A stretch of DNA of 64,000 nucleotides. Origin: Pseudidiomarina halophila (lineage in GTDB: Bacteria > Pseudomonadota > Gammaproteobacteria > Enterobacterales > Alteromonadaceae). The translations under genes were made by a program, and so were the position numbers. Shown here in pieces: positions 52,842-62,900 of this stretch; within the stretch, counting starts at the first letter, position 1; each line of letters begins with the position of its first letter. The stretch is from NCBI RefSeq assembly GCF_003987215.1, contig NZ_PIPW01000001.1, forward strand, positions 620,001 through 684,000. Reading direction: 5' to 3'. The notes under the pieces were generated by a model. The model did no database searches. It saw only the letters and a program-made list of their open reading frames with translations, and was not told where the DNA came from.

Positions 52842-53345
52842 TCAAACGCCGTAAGTTAGCGGTTCGAGTGTTAATTCCCGACTTGTGGGTAACTGGATCT
52901 GCTGGCTTAAGCGCCAACTACCGTCAAATGGTGTGATAGTTAGTGTCCATTTTCCTGCCGCAGTTGCGACTTCTGCTGGCAGCTTGCCACGAAAGCGGCC
53001 GTCACCATCCGCGGTGAGTCTCAGGGTAAAGTCTTTATCAGCTAACGTGGTGTGATAAAAACTGACTGTCAGGGCCGTAAGTTCATCTGGCTCCCCGGTT
53101 TTATATGCCAAAACCAGATCGCGCCCGTCGTGGCTGAAAGAAAAGGAAATGCCTCGCGCCTGCGCTTCCTGCACCTTCTCCACTTGCGTGTTAATGCCGC
53201 GGCCCTGTTTGTAATAGTCATCAACCACCATCGGATTGTCGTAATCTGATGCTACAGTCAAGGTAATGAACATTGCGATCACCACAGAAAAGGGAATTGA
53301 CATCAATACCCAAGGCCATACCTGCTTGTACCAAGGCTTGCTCAT
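52842..53345 (-). CDS. ccoH: cbb3 oxidase assembly protein CcoH (FixH)
   Basis: FixH-family protein of 167 residues: one N-terminal membrane helix (about 9-31, preceded by KPWYKQVWPW) and a periplasmic beta-sandwich domain. The VVDDYYKQGRGIN segment after the helix is characteristic. It contacts the oxidase during assembly. The gene follows the intrinsic terminator downstream of ccoP and precedes ccoI by 4 bp. Confidence 0.92.
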   Translation of the reverse strand: MSKPWYKQVWPWVLMSIPFSVVIAMFITLTVASDYDNPMVVDDYYKQGRGINTQVEKVQEAQARGISFSFSHDGRDLVLAYKTGEPDELTALTVSFYHTTLADKDFTLRLTADGDGRFRGKLPAEVATAAGKWTLTITPFDGSWRLSQQIQLPTSRELTLEPLTYGV

Positions 53346-53376
53346 TACCGCTATCCTCGAATCGTCATGTTGCTAT

Positions 53377-53402
53377 AAAAAACCCCGCAGTAGCGGGGTT
53401 TT
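53377..53402 (-). terminator. intrinsic terminator between ccoP and ccoH
   Basis: Read on the minus strand, a 10-bp stem (aaaaccccgc, 53379-53388, with gcggggtttt, 53393-53402) around a 4-nt loop ends in a run of T. It lies directly after the ccoP stop and would reduce transcription from ccoNOQP into the assembly genes ccoHIS. Confidence 0.85.
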
Positions 53403-53406
53403 CAGC

Positions 53407-54357
53407 TTAGTCGTTTGAAAGCCCGTACACATAGGCACTGATTACGTGTATTTTATCCTCACCGAGGATATCCTCCCACGCTGGCATCACGCCTCTGCGA
53501 CCGTTCTTCAATGTTTCTTCAATGGCGTCTTGCGAGCCACCATAGAGCCAAACGTTGTCAGTTAAGTTTGGCGCACCCAATTGCTGATTACCTTTGCCAT
53601 CCTGACCGTGACAGGCAGCGCAAACGGCGTAGTTTTGTTTGCCGGCTTGTGCAAGCTCCGGGTCAACTTTACGTCCGCTTAAGCTCAACACATAGGTCGC
53701 TAACTCAGTAATTTGCTGTTCATTGAACTGCCCACTGAAACTTGGCATCTGGCCCTGCCGACCCTCGAGCAAGCTGGTTTTGATCGCCTCTGGTGAGCCG
53801 CCATAAAGCCATGCGTCATCAGTCAGGTTAGGGAAACCTTTACCACCCATAGCGTTTGAGCCATGACATTGCGCACAGTTCTGCAGAAACAAGCGTTTGC
53901 CAATTTCTGTCGCGTCAGGATTTTGTGCGAGTTCCTTAATCGGCTGTTTCGCATAAGCTTCGAAAATTGGGCCAAAACGTTCTTCTGCAGCCCGCATTTC
54001 ACGATCATATTGCACGATAAGGCCAGCTTCGCGAGCTTCTTCCGTCGCCGCGCGTGACTCTTCGATTGATTGCACGTCTTGGTTCGAGCTTTTCCAACCT
54101 AATAAACCTTGAAAGTTACCCAGACCAGGATACAGGGCAAGGTAGATCAGCCCCCACACGATGGTGACCCAGAATAAGATCATCCACCAGCGGGGTAGCG
54201 GGTTGTTGATTTCAACAATACCGTCGAACTCATGATCCATGAGTTCACCTTCTTTGATTCCGGTAAAGTTGGTCATAGTCCAACGCAATAGCCAGATAAT
54301 ACCGACTAAGAACGCCAGGGTAAGGACAATAATCCATGCACTCCAGAAGCTACTCAT
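53407..54357 (-). CDS. ccoP: cbb3 cytochrome oxidase subunit III, diheme CcoP
   Basis: Membrane-anchored diheme cytochrome c that passes electrons to CcoO. Two N-terminal hydrophobic segments (about 5-30 and 55-75) precede two cytochrome c domains with CAQCH (about 162-166) and CAACH (about 245-249). Length is 316 residues. It overlaps ccoQ by 8 bp. Confidence 0.96.
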   Translation of the reverse strand: MSSFWSAWIIVLTLAFLVGIIWLLRWTMTNFTGIKEGELMDHEFDGIVEINNPLPRWWMILFWVTIVWGLIYLALYPGLGNFQGLLGWKSSNQDVQSIEESRAATEEAREAGLIVQYDREMRAAEERFGPIFEAYAKQPIKELAQNPDATEIGKRLFLQNCAQCHGSNAMGGKGFPNLTDDAWLYGGSPEAIKTSLLEGRQGQMPSFSGQFNEQQITELATYVLSLSGRKVDPELAQAGKQNYAVCAACHGQDGKGNQQLGAPNLTDNVWLYGGSQDAIEETLKNGRRGVMPAWEDILGEDKIHVISAYVYGLSND

Positions 54358-54544
54358 TATTCTTCGACTCCTGTTTAGTATTGTCGTCTTGCTTTGTGCG
54401 TTTTAATTCATCTTCTTCGAAGATTGACTTGGCGGCTTCATCAAAGTGCTTCTTGCGACCTTTGCTGTATGCCCAGAACACAATGCCAATGAACAATACG
54501 AAAACTAAAACTGTGTAAAAACTACGCCAGGTGATGTAATCCAT
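54350..54544 (-). CDS. ccoQ: cbb3 oxidase small subunit CcoQ
   Basis: Small protein of 64 residues with one membrane helix (about 9-29) followed by YSKGRKKHFDEAAKSIFEED, typical of CcoQ/FixQ. It stabilises the oxidase complex. It begins 1 bp after ccoO and overlaps ccoP. Confidence 0.93.
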   Translation of the reverse strand: MDYITWRSFYTVLVFVLFIGIVFWAYSKGRKKHFDEAAKSIFEEDELKRTKQDDNTKQESKNNE

Positions 54545-54545
54545 C

Positions 54546-55169
54546 TTAATTGGCCTGTTGTTGCAAACTCGTACCTAACGATTGTAGGTAGGCGATCAAC
54601 GCTTCCATTTCGGTTTTTCCGGCTACGGCTTCTTTTGCACCAGCAATATCTTCTTCAGTGTAAGGTACGCCGTAAAACTGGAAAACTTCCATTTTCTTCG
54701 CTGTGTACTCACCATCGAGTTTGTTTTCCGCTAACCATGGATAACCTGGCATGTTTGATTCTGGTACCACGTCGCGAGGATCCATGAGGTGAACATAGTG
54801 CCATTCGTCACTGTAACGACCACCAACGCGAGCCAGGTCAGGTCCTGTACGTTTTGAACCCCAGAGGAAAGGATGCTCCCATACATGTTCACCAGCCAGT
54901 GAATAATGTCCATAACGCTCGGTTTCCGCGCGGAAAGGACGAATCATCTGGCTATGACAGTTGTTACAACCTTCGCGTATATAAATATCGCGCCCTTCGA
55001 GCTCAAGTGCCGTGTAGGGCGTTAAGCCAACCACAGGCTCGTTGGTTTGGTCCTGGAAAATTAATGGCGTAATTTCCACTAAACCACCGATTGAAATGGC
55101 GATGGTAGCAAAAATTGCTAACCAGCCTACGCGTTTTTCAACGAAATCATGCTTAATGTTTTTACTCAT
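54546..55169 (-). CDS. ccoO: cbb3 cytochrome oxidase subunit II, monoheme CcoO
   Basis: Membrane-anchored monoheme cytochrome c. A single N-terminal helix (about 13-35) precedes the heme site [15 protein letters not shown], with WAHYV-type downstream residues and the axial Met probably in [10 protein letters not shown]. Length is 207 residues. It sits 12 bp after ccoN in the canonical ccoNOQP order. Confidence 0.96.
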   Translation of the reverse strand: MSKNIKHDFVEKRVGWLAIFATIAISIGGLVEITPLIFQDQTNEPVVGLTPYTALELEGRDIYIREGCNNCHSQMIRPFRAETERYGHYSLAGEHVWEHPFLWGSKRTGPDLARVGGRYSDEWHYVHLMDPRDVVPESNMPGYPWLAENKLDGEYTAKKMEVFQFYGVPYTEEDIAGAKEAVAGKTEMEALIAYLQSLGTSLQQQAN

Positions 55170-55181
55170 TATTATGACTCC

Positions 55182-56636
55182 TTAAGCTGATGGCGTTGCT
55201 GCTTCGCGCGGCGCAACATCGATGGTTTCAGAAGTTGGTTTACCTGCCTTAATCGTACGGTAACCGTTCCATGCCATCAGTAACATACCGGCAACGATGA
55301 ACAGACCACCGACAAAGCGGATGAACCAGAATGGATAGGAAGCTTCGACACTCTCAACAAAACTATAGGTGAGTGTTCCGTCTTCGGCATTAACCGCACG
55401 CCACATCAGACCTTGCATGACGCCGGAAATCCAGAGCGCTACGATATAAAGCACGGTACCAATGGTATGTAACCAGAAGTGTGCATTTATCGCGCGCACA
55501 CTGTGCATCTGGGTTTGTCCCCATAGGCGTGGGATCAGATAATACATCGAGCCGATGGTGATCATTGCGACCCAGCCCAACGCACCTGAATGCACGTGAC
55601 CAATGGTCCAGTCAGTGTAATGTGAGAGGGCGTTGACTGATTTAATCGACATCATCGGGCCTTCAAACGTCGACATACCGTAAAACGATAGGGAGACAAT
55701 TAAGAAGCGCAGAATTGGATCGGTCTTCAGCTTATGCCAGGCACCTGATAACGTCATGATACCGTTAATCATACCGCCCCATGATGGCACGAATAATATG
55801 ACTGACATCACCATACCTAATGACTGAGTCCAGTCAGGTAAAGCGGTGTAGTGCAAGTGGTGAGGGCCTGCCCAGATATACAGTGAAATCAACGCCCAGA
55901 AGTGCACCACTGATAGGCGGTAGGAATATACTGGCCGCTCAGCTTGCTTAGGTACGAAATAGTACATCATCCCCAGAAAGCCTGCAGTCAACAGGAAGCC
56001 AACGGCGTTGTGGCCATACCACCATTGAATCATGGCATCCACCGCACCTGCATAGATACTGTAAGACTTTACGAAAGAGACCGGCATTGCCATGCTATTG
56101 ACGATGTGCAGGACCGCAACGGTAATTATAAAGCCCCCGTAGAACCAGTTTGCAACATAGATATGCGAGGTGTTGCGCTTAACCAGGGTGCCAAAGAAAA
56201 CAATGATGTAGGCGATCCAGGACAATGCGATCAAAATGTCAATTGGCCACTCGAGTTCCCCGTACTCCTTTGATGACGTGAGACCAAGCGGTAACGTGAT
56301 CACAGCAAGAACGATAACAGTCTGCCAGGACCAAAACACAAAGGCAGCAAGCTTGTCTGAGAACAAGCTGGTACGACAGGTTTTTTGTACAATGTAGAAC
56401 GAGGTTCCCATCAGCGCGGAGGTACCAAAGGCGAAAATAACCGCATTGGTATGTAAAGGACGCAGACGAGAGTAGGTAAGCCATGGTGTGTCGAAATTTA
56501 GCTCAGGCCAGATCAGCTGAGCGGCAATCCAAACACCTAATGCCATACCGATGATACCCCAAATAACCGTCATGATAGTAAACTGTCTGACGACTTTCAG
56601 GTTGTATTCGATTTGCTGTGGATTTGTTTGACTCAT
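55182..56636 (-). CDS. ccoN: cbb3 cytochrome oxidase subunit I CcoN
   Basis: Catalytic heme-copper subunit that reduces oxygen with high affinity. About 12 membrane helices. Heme and copper histidines are visible in [33 protein letters not shown] and [10 protein letters not shown]. Start at 56636 (484 residues), where [12 protein letters not shown] is the conserved N-terminus and GCGGAAAAC lies upstream; the extension to 56750 is leader. It is the first gene of the operon. I found only TTGAT half-sites and no symmetrical FNR box upstream. Confidence 0.97.
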   Translation of the reverse strand: MSQTNPQQIEYNLKVVRQFTIMTVIWGIIGMALGVWIAAQLIWPELNFDTPWLTYSRLRPLHTNAVIFAFGTSALMGTSFYIVQKTCRTSLFSDKLAAFVFWSWQTVIVLAVITLPLGLTSSKEYGELEWPIDILIALSWIAYIIVFFGTLVKRNTSHIYVANWFYGGFIITVAVLHIVNSMAMPVSFVKSYSIYAGAVDAMIQWWYGHNAVGFLLTAGFLGMMYYFVPKQAERPVYSYRLSVVHFWALISLYIWAGPHHLHYTALPDWTQSLGMVMSVILFVPSWGGMINGIMTLSGAWHKLKTDPILRFLIVSLSFYGMSTFEGPMMSIKSVNALSHYTDWTIGHVHSGALGWVAMITIGSMYYLIPRLWGQTQMHSVRAINAHFWLHTIGTVLYIVALWISGVMQGLMWRAVNAEDGTLTYSFVESVEASYPFWFIRFVGGLFIVAGMLLMAWNGYRTIKAGKPTSETIDVAPREAATPSA

Positions 56637-56837
56637 TTTTGTTTTCCGCGTTGATGCTCGTGCATGGGAAGCGATAATTTCATAACTGTCGCCTCGCTTA
56701 ACCGAGTAACGTGACATTGATGATCGCTTGTCGGATACTTCAACAAACATGCATATTTTATGATGTTTAGTCGCAAAAATACAGCGATAAACCGTTAAAA
56801 TATCAAGCGGGACGGCAGCTTGAAGAAAAATTAATCA

Positions 56838-57290
56838 ATGCCACACTATGGCCTAAAAAAACTTATGACTCAAGAAATTAACCGCACAGTATGTAAGGGC
56901 TTTATTCTATTGGCCTGCGCGTTCATTCTATTAAGCTGTCGGCCCAGCGAAGAACGAGCATTAGCCATGACCGAATATTCCTTCTTCGATGGCGTGGTCC
57001 GACTGATCATGCCCGCTCCAGATGTCCCCGTTGAGCATCCTCTGACACTCGAATTAGTGTTGCCAGACCGCGTCGTTCCTGGGTTAAGCCTGGTTGAAGG
57101 GGAGTCTATGTACATGGGAAGTATCCCCTTGCAGTGGAAAGTAAATGATACAGGGCGGTGGCAAACAACTTTGTACCTCGGTGCCTGCTCCGAGCCGCGA
57201 ATGACCTGGCGCTTAACCGTGCCTTTACAGGATCCTCAGAATCAGCTTCCACCGCAGCTCAGCCTCACCTTTACCAGCGTAGCAAATTGA
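56838..57290 (+). CDS. putative lipoprotein of unknown function divergent from ccoN
   Basis: Hypothetical protein of 150 residues (141 if the ATG at 56865 is used). A hydrophobic stretch ends in ILLSC, a lipobox, so the mature protein is probably lipid-anchored in the envelope. The remaining 115 residues look like a beta-sandwich, with Met/Cys positions in MYMGSIP and YLGACSEPRMTW that could bind copper. I do not recognise the family. Its place divergent from ccoN suggests, but does not show, a role linked to the oxidase or copper. Confidence 0.7.
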   Translation: MPHYGLKKLMTQEINRTVCKGFILLACAFILLSCRPSEERALAMTEYSFFDGVVRLIMPAPDVPVEHPLTLELVLPDRVVPGLSLVEGESMYMGSIPLQWKVNDTGRWQTTLYLGACSEPRMTWRLTVPLQDPQNQLPPQLSLTFTSVAN

Positions 57291-57368
57291 AACAATTGTC
57301 TTGCCGCGTTGCGTAAACGGCGTGTTATAGTCAGTTTTAATGACATGTTAACCAGCTGAGGAAACGCG

Positions 57369-57818
57369 ATGTCTGTGGCGTTAATTTGGATCGTAATAGG
57401 TATCTTTCTGATACTGTCTGAGCTGCTCCTGACCAGCGTAATTGCTGTTTTTCTGGGGATTGGAGCAATCGTGACGGGGCTTTTACTGCACTGGGACTTG
57501 ATTGCGGAAAGCTCAACTCAGTTTGCGGTTTTTGGAGTTGTTAGCCTGGCGTTTTTAATCCTCGCCCGGGGTCAGTTTAAACGTTGGTTTATGGGCTACT
57601 CGACCGACGAAGACGATGCCAAACCAAACTTTCAGCGTGACATTGGTGCTCGGGTAAAAGTCATCCGTGACTTTAACCACGGCGCTGGACGGGTGATGCT
57701 GAACGGCGTGCAATGGGATGCGTTTTCGGAAGACGAGTTAAAAGCTGGCGAAACAGCCTGGGTCTTAGCAAATGAAGGCATCCAACTTACCGTAGGCCGG
57801 GAAAAACCGGAAAAATAA
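57369..57818 (+). CDS. NfeD-family membrane protein
   Basis: Short NfeD protein of 149 residues with two or three N-terminal helices (about 4-42 and 50-67) and a C-terminal OB-fold domain (about 85-145). Short NfeD proteins pair with SPFH proteins, and here the partner follows 21 bp downstream. Role in membrane organisation or quality control is inferred from the pairing. GAGGAAACGCG precedes the ATG. Confidence 0.9.
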   Translation: MSVALIWIVIGIFLILSELLLTSVIAVFLGIGAIVTGLLLHWDLIAESSTQFAVFGVVSLAFLILARGQFKRWFMGYSTDEDDAKPNFQRDIGARVKVIRDFNHGAGRVMLNGVQWDAFSEDELKAGETAWVLANEGIQLTVGREKPEK

Positions 57819-57839
57819 TAAGATCAAAAGGAAGCTGCT

Positions 57840-58775
57840 ATGTTGGAGTTAAATGTTGGAACGGTACTGGCGTTAGGTTTTGCGCTTGCCGTTATCATTA
57901 TAATCTTAAAAACCGCGCGAATTGTGCCCCAGCGGACCAATTTTGTTATCGAACGGCTAGGGCGGTATAGCCGCACGCTGGAATCAGGTTTTCATCTGCT
58001 GATTCCTTTTGTCGATAAAGTTGCCTACCAGCACGTACTCAAAGAAGAAGTTATCGATGTTGAACGTCAGGCCTGTGTAACACGAGATAATATCCAGGTT
58101 GGCATCAACGGCGTACTTTATATTCAGGTAGTGGACGCCCATAAAGCAAGCTATGGCATCAACGATTATCGTTACGCAGCCTCGCAACTGGCACAAACTA
58201 CCATGCGTTCGGTGATTGGTCAGACCGATCTTGATAAAACCTTCGAGGAGCGCGCACGCATCAACGAAATCGTCGTCCAGGCATTAGATGAAGCGGCCGC
58301 CCCCTGGGGAATTAAAGTCCTGCGTTACGAGATCTCCGATATTGAACTGCCAGCCAGTATTAAAGACGCACTCGAGCAGCAAATGCGGGCTGAACGCGAG
58401 CGGCGTGCAGCCATTGCTAAATCAGAAGGTGAACGCCAGGCCATGATCAATGTATCTGAAGGCCAGAAGCAGGAAGTTATTAATTTGTCAGAAGCTGAAA
58501 AGCAAAAACAAATTAACGAAGCTGAAGGTCGTGCCCGGGAAATCGAACTGATTGCAGTAGCGACTGCAGAAGGGTTGCGTAAAATCGCCAGTGCTATTCA
58601 GGAGCCGGGTGGTCAGGATGCAGTAAGTCTGCGGGTTGCCGAACAGTATGTGAAAGAGTTTGGCAAACTGGCGAAAGAAACCAACACCTTAATATTGCCA
58701 GCGCAACTGGCAGATATCGGCGGTGCCGTGGCTGGACTCACTGAAGTCCTCAAAGCTAAGCCCAGCCAACAGTAA
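57840..58775 (+). CDS. qmcA: SPFH/stomatin-like protein (QmcA type)
   Basis: Membrane-anchored SPFH protein of 311 residues: one N-terminal helix (about 7-24), the band-7 domain (about 25-190, with FVIERLGRYSRTLESGFHLLIPF split as FVIERLGRYS and GFHLLIPF), then a Glu/Lys/Arg-rich coiled coil (about 180-245). It is expected to form large ring assemblies at the membrane, perhaps controlling proteolysis. Paired with NfeD upstream; a terminator follows. Confidence 0.9.
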   Translation: MLELNVGTVLALGFALAVIIIILKTARIVPQRTNFVIERLGRYSRTLESGFHLLIPFVDKVAYQHVLKEEVIDVERQACVTRDNIQVGINGVLYIQVVDAHKASYGINDYRYAASQLAQTTMRSVIGQTDLDKTFEERARINEIVVQALDEAAAPWGIKVLRYEISDIELPASIKDALEQQMRAERERRAAIAKSEGERQAMINVSEGQKQEVINLSEAEKQKQINEAEGRAREIELIAVATAEGLRKIASAIQEPGGQDAVSLRVAEQYVKEFGKLAKETNTLILPAQLADIGGAVAGLTEVLKAKPSQQ

Positions 58776-58795
58776 TTTGTTAAACTGGCGTATCT

Positions 58796-58830
58796 AAAAG
58801 ACTGTTCATCGTAGATGAGCAGTCTTTTTT
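58796..58830 (+). terminator. intrinsic terminator after the NfeD-SPFH pair
   Basis: A 15-bp stem with one wobble pair (aaaagactgttcatc, 58796-58810, with 58814-58828) and a 3-nt loop GTA ends in a T-run. It separates the NfeD-SPFH unit from the efflux operon. Confidence 0.85.
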
Positions 58831-58900
58831 GATCGTATTTGCTGAAATGCGCATAGTCTTTAGCAAGTACATCACCTCGTGCATAAGGAAATCGAATTCA

Positions 58901-59959
58901 ATGAAGTTGTCCACCGCTCTAACTGTTTCCATTCTCACCATTGGCTTAACTGTGCCTTCAGTTGTTACAACCGTTGCAGCGCAACAATGGGGAAATTCTG
59001 AGCAAGCGGCGTTAGTCGTGCAGCAACCTTTAGGGTTCGAGCGCGAGCGTAAGCAAGTCGAAGCCGTGGCCTATGCTGAGGCACTGCAATCTGTCGAGCT
59101 TTATCCAGCCGTGGGGGATGTGGTGACTGCAGTCAATTTTGAGCCCGGCGACCAGGTGGAACAGGGTCAGGTGTTGGTGCAGCTCGATGATCGACGTCAG
59201 CGTATTGCATTGCAGCGGGCAAAATTGCAGTTAGCTGATGCTGAACGCACCGTTGAACGATTAAAAGCAAGCCAACTGGAGGGCGCGATTCCGCAAAGCC
59301 AGTTGGATGAAGCAGTTATCGCCCGTGATCTACTAGAGGTTGCGGTTGATGAAGCACAAACCAATTTAGATGATCGTCAGGTTGTCGCTCCGTTCAGCGG
59401 CGTGATTGGAATTACAGATGTGGAAGCGGGCGATCGCATTACTCCGCAAACCTTAATTGCAACCCTGGATAAGCGCGAGCGTCTGTATATTGATTTTCAG
59501 GCCCCTGAAGCCTCTGTTGCGATGCTTGAACAAGGTGCTGACTTGAAAGTCTATTCCTGGCAGCGAATGCAAGACCCACTGTCGGCAGAGGTCGCGGAAA
59601 TTGGCTCCCGGATAGATCCCACTAGCCGCACATTAAGGATCCGAGCGATCATAGATAATAATAATGATACTTACCGTCCTGGCATGAGCTTTCGTGTGGC
59701 CTTAACATTAACCGGTGACAGTTACCCTTCGGTGCCCGAAGCCGCCTTGATGTGGGGGCCGGAAGGTGCCTATGTCTGGATTGTTGAAGACGATAAAGCA
59801 AAGCGCGTCGATGTATCCATTAAGCAACGTCTGCCAGGACGTGTGCTGGTCGACGGTAATCTGCAACTTGGCGATGAACTGATTGTTGAGGGTGTGCAGA
59901 GCTTGCGCGAAGGCCAGACTGTTAAAGAGTTAGAATTAGCCAGTGGGAGTTCTGACTAA
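58901..59959 (+). CDS. RND efflux periplasmic adaptor (membrane fusion protein)
   Basis: HlyD/AcrA-type adaptor joining an RND pump to an outer-membrane channel. A signal peptide (1 to about 26, ending VAAQQ) is followed by a lipoyl half (YPAVGDVVTAVNFEPGDQVEQG), a short coiled coil (about 105-150), the second lipoyl half (VAPFSGVIGI) and a beta-barrel. Length is 352 residues. The ATG at 58901 is chosen because AAGGAA lies 10 bp upstream and a signal peptide starts there; the earlier in-frame ATG at 58829 lies in the terminator. Its stop shares a base with the RND start. Confidence 0.9.
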   Translation: MKLSTALTVSILTIGLTVPSVVTTVAAQQWGNSEQAALVVQQPLGFERERKQVEAVAYAEALQSVELYPAVGDVVTAVNFEPGDQVEQGQVLVQLDDRRQRIALQRAKLQLADAERTVERLKASQLEGAIPQSQLDEAVIARDLLEVAVDEAQTNLDDRQVVAPFSGVIGITDVEAGDRITPQTLIATLDKRERLYIDFQAPEASVAMLEQGADLKVYSWQRMQDPLSAEVAEIGSRIDPTSRTLRIRAIIDNNNDTYRPGMSFRVALTLTGDSYPSVPEAALMWGPEGAYVWIVEDDKAKRVDVSIKQRLPGRVLVDGNLQLGDELIVEGVQSLREGQTVKELELASGSSD

Positions 59960-62900
59960 TGAAATGGGCACCGCAATTAAATGATTTACCGTCGCTGTCG
60001 ATTCGTCGTCCGGTACTGATCGTTGTCTTAAATTTACTTATTATTATTGCCGGCCTTGCCGCAATTCAGGGCGTTGAAGTTCGTGAATTACCCGATGTTG
60101 ATCGGCCAGTCATTTCCGTTACTGCCAGTTATCCGGGCGCAGCGCCAGAGACTGTTGATACAGAAGTCACCAGCCGTCTGGAAGGCGCCGTGGCGCGCGT
60201 TAGCGGCGTTAAATCCATACGGGCCTCAAGTGAAGAGGGCAGCTCGCGGGTAGTGGTTGAATTCCGGCCGGGCATTGATCTCGATAATGCTGCAAACGAA
60301 ACCCGCGAGTCGGTAAGTCGGGTGCAACGCGGACTGCCGGAACAGGTGGAAAACGTTGCGATTATTAAAGCGGATAACGATGCGGAATCTGTGATTTCCC
60401 TGGCAATCTCCAGCGAGACACTTGATCTTCCAGCATTGACCGAGCGGGTAGAAACGGATCTTGCTCCCAACTTCCTGAATATCCCGGGCGTAGCTGATGT
60501 GCGTTTAACCGGTGATCGCCGCCGGGTGATGCGGGTGGTTATCGAACCTTTGCTATTGGCAAGCTATCAGCTAACGGTAAGTGACGTGGCGGCAGTACTT
60601 CGACAGGCGCCGTTCGATGTTCCTGCAGGCAGCCTGAAATCGACGGACCAACAACTGATCGTACGTGCCGATGCGAGTTCGGTGACGACCAAAGATGTCG
60701 AAGACATTATTATTAACGAAACCACCAGAATCGGTGACGTCGCTACCGTTTATTTTGGCCCTGCAGATGCGAGCAGTATTACCAGACTCGATGGCAAGCA
60801 GGTTCTCGGTTTAGGCATTATTCGTCAGGCTCGCTCGAATACCATCGAAATCTCGAATGAAGTGTTGCGTCTGGTTGAAGATCTGAAAAAACAGTATCCT
60901 GAACTCACTCTGCGAGTGACCAGTGACGATGCTGAATTCATTCGTGGCTCGGTGGAAGAGGTCATCACCTCGTTAGCTCTGACTATTTTACTTGTGGTTG
61001 CCACCTTATGGCTATTTATTGGTTCCGGACGCGCAACCATTATCCCGGCAGTCTCAATACCTGTAGCCCTGATCGGATCCATTGCGGTGATCTGGGCGTT
61101 GGGTTTCTCGATCAACATACTTACCTTACTTGCCCTGGTGCTGGCCACCGGTTTAATTGTCGATGATGCCATCGTCGTTTCAGAGAATATCCAGCGCCGG
61201 CGCAGTATGGGGCTTGGCGCGCGAGCCGCTGCTGTAATCGGTACCCGTGAAGTGTTTTTCGCAGTCGTCGCAACAACAGCAGTGCTGGTTGCGGTGTTTG
61301 TTCCGATCGCCTTCTTACCATCAACCGCGGGCCGCCTGTTCCGGGAGTTTGGCGGGGTATTAGCAGCAGCGGTAATTATTTCATCCTTTGTTGCACTCTC
61401 GCTGGTACCGGCACTGACCGCGCGCTTACCTTTGAAAGATCATAAAGAAACATTTTTAACCCGGCTTGGTAGCCGCTTCCGTAATCGCTATGTGAAAACC
61501 CTTCACTGGGTGCTGGATCATGCCAAACTGGTGTTTGCCATTTGTGTGCTGATTGCCGGCAGTGCCGTCGGTTTCTATATGAATGTTGATAGTGAGCTGA
61601 TGCCTTCTGAGGATCGTGGTCAGATTCGTATTTTTGCCCGGGGCCCCGATGGGGTTGGGCTTAACTTTATGAACCGCCAGGCGCAGCAAATGGAAGAAAT
61701 CTTACTTCCCTATGTTAATGGCGGAGCCGTTGACAGCATTAATACCCGTGTGGGTCAGTGGGATCCAAACCTGGTGTTTATCACCGTGCGGTTAACTGAC
61801 TGGGAGGAACGCGATCGTTCGCAACAGGAGATTATTGATGAGATCAGCGAGCCGCTTAGCCGTATTCCCGGAGCACCCGCGCGCGCATTTGGATCGAACA
61901 GTTTAAATCTGCGCGGCCAGGGCGGTGGTTTGGAAGTTGCTTTAACCGGCGACAATTACCGTGAAATTTACGACGCCGCATTAGCCTTTGGTAAAGCTGC
62001 GCAGGAGGCGATGCCAGAAATTGGCTTTCCGCGCGTAGGCTATCAACCAACACAGCCACAGCTGCGGGTGAATATTGACCGGCGCCGGGCGTCAGATCTC
62101 GGTGTTTCCCTCAGTGATGTCGCGGCCACCTTACGGGTTGCTATCAATGGCGATGACATTGTCGATTTGAACATTGGCGATCAGGCTGTGCCAATCATGT
62201 TGCAAGCTGAGCGCAGTCAGATTAAATCACCTACGGATCTCTCTAACCTGTACGTGGGCAGCGCGGATGGCTCATTAGTGCCACTTTCAAGTGTTGCTAC
62301 GATTAGCGAGGAGGGGGTTGCTGCAGAGCTTGAGCGTCGTGCCCAACGTCGTGCAATCGAAGTCGACATGCAGATGCCGACCAGTATCCCAATTGAACAG
62401 GTGGTTGAGAAATTACGTGAAATCGCAGCTGAAACATTACCTGATAACATAGGTATGGTATTGCTGGGCGAGGCGGAAGCTTATGAAGAAACTGAACGCG
62501 AAATCATGATGACTTATGTGCTGGCTTTCTTAATTGTATTGCTGGTACTCGCAGCTCAGTTTGAAAGCGTAAACAGTGCTATTGTGGTTATGGCGACGGT
62601 ACCTTTTGGTATTGCTGCTGCATTCTTCGCATTGTTCCTTACCGGTACGTCGATAAATATTTTCTCGCAAATTGGCTTGGTTATGCTGATTGGCTTAATA
62701 GCGAAAAACTCCATCTTGTTGGTTGAGTTTGCTGACCAGCTGCGTGATAAGGGCCAATCTGTGCGCGAAGCTGTTGAAAATGCCGCTGATATCCGTTTAC
62801 GCCCAATTATGATGACACTGGTATCAACATTGCTTGGCGCCTTGCCATTGATACTCTCGGTCGGCGCCGGAGCTGAAGCCCGTAATTCGATTGGTTGGGT

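Noticed and set aside
56701-56830. FNR box upstream of ccoN
   Set aside because: Only half-sites (TTGAT, ATCAA) occur, not in the TTGAT-N4-ATCAA arrangement.
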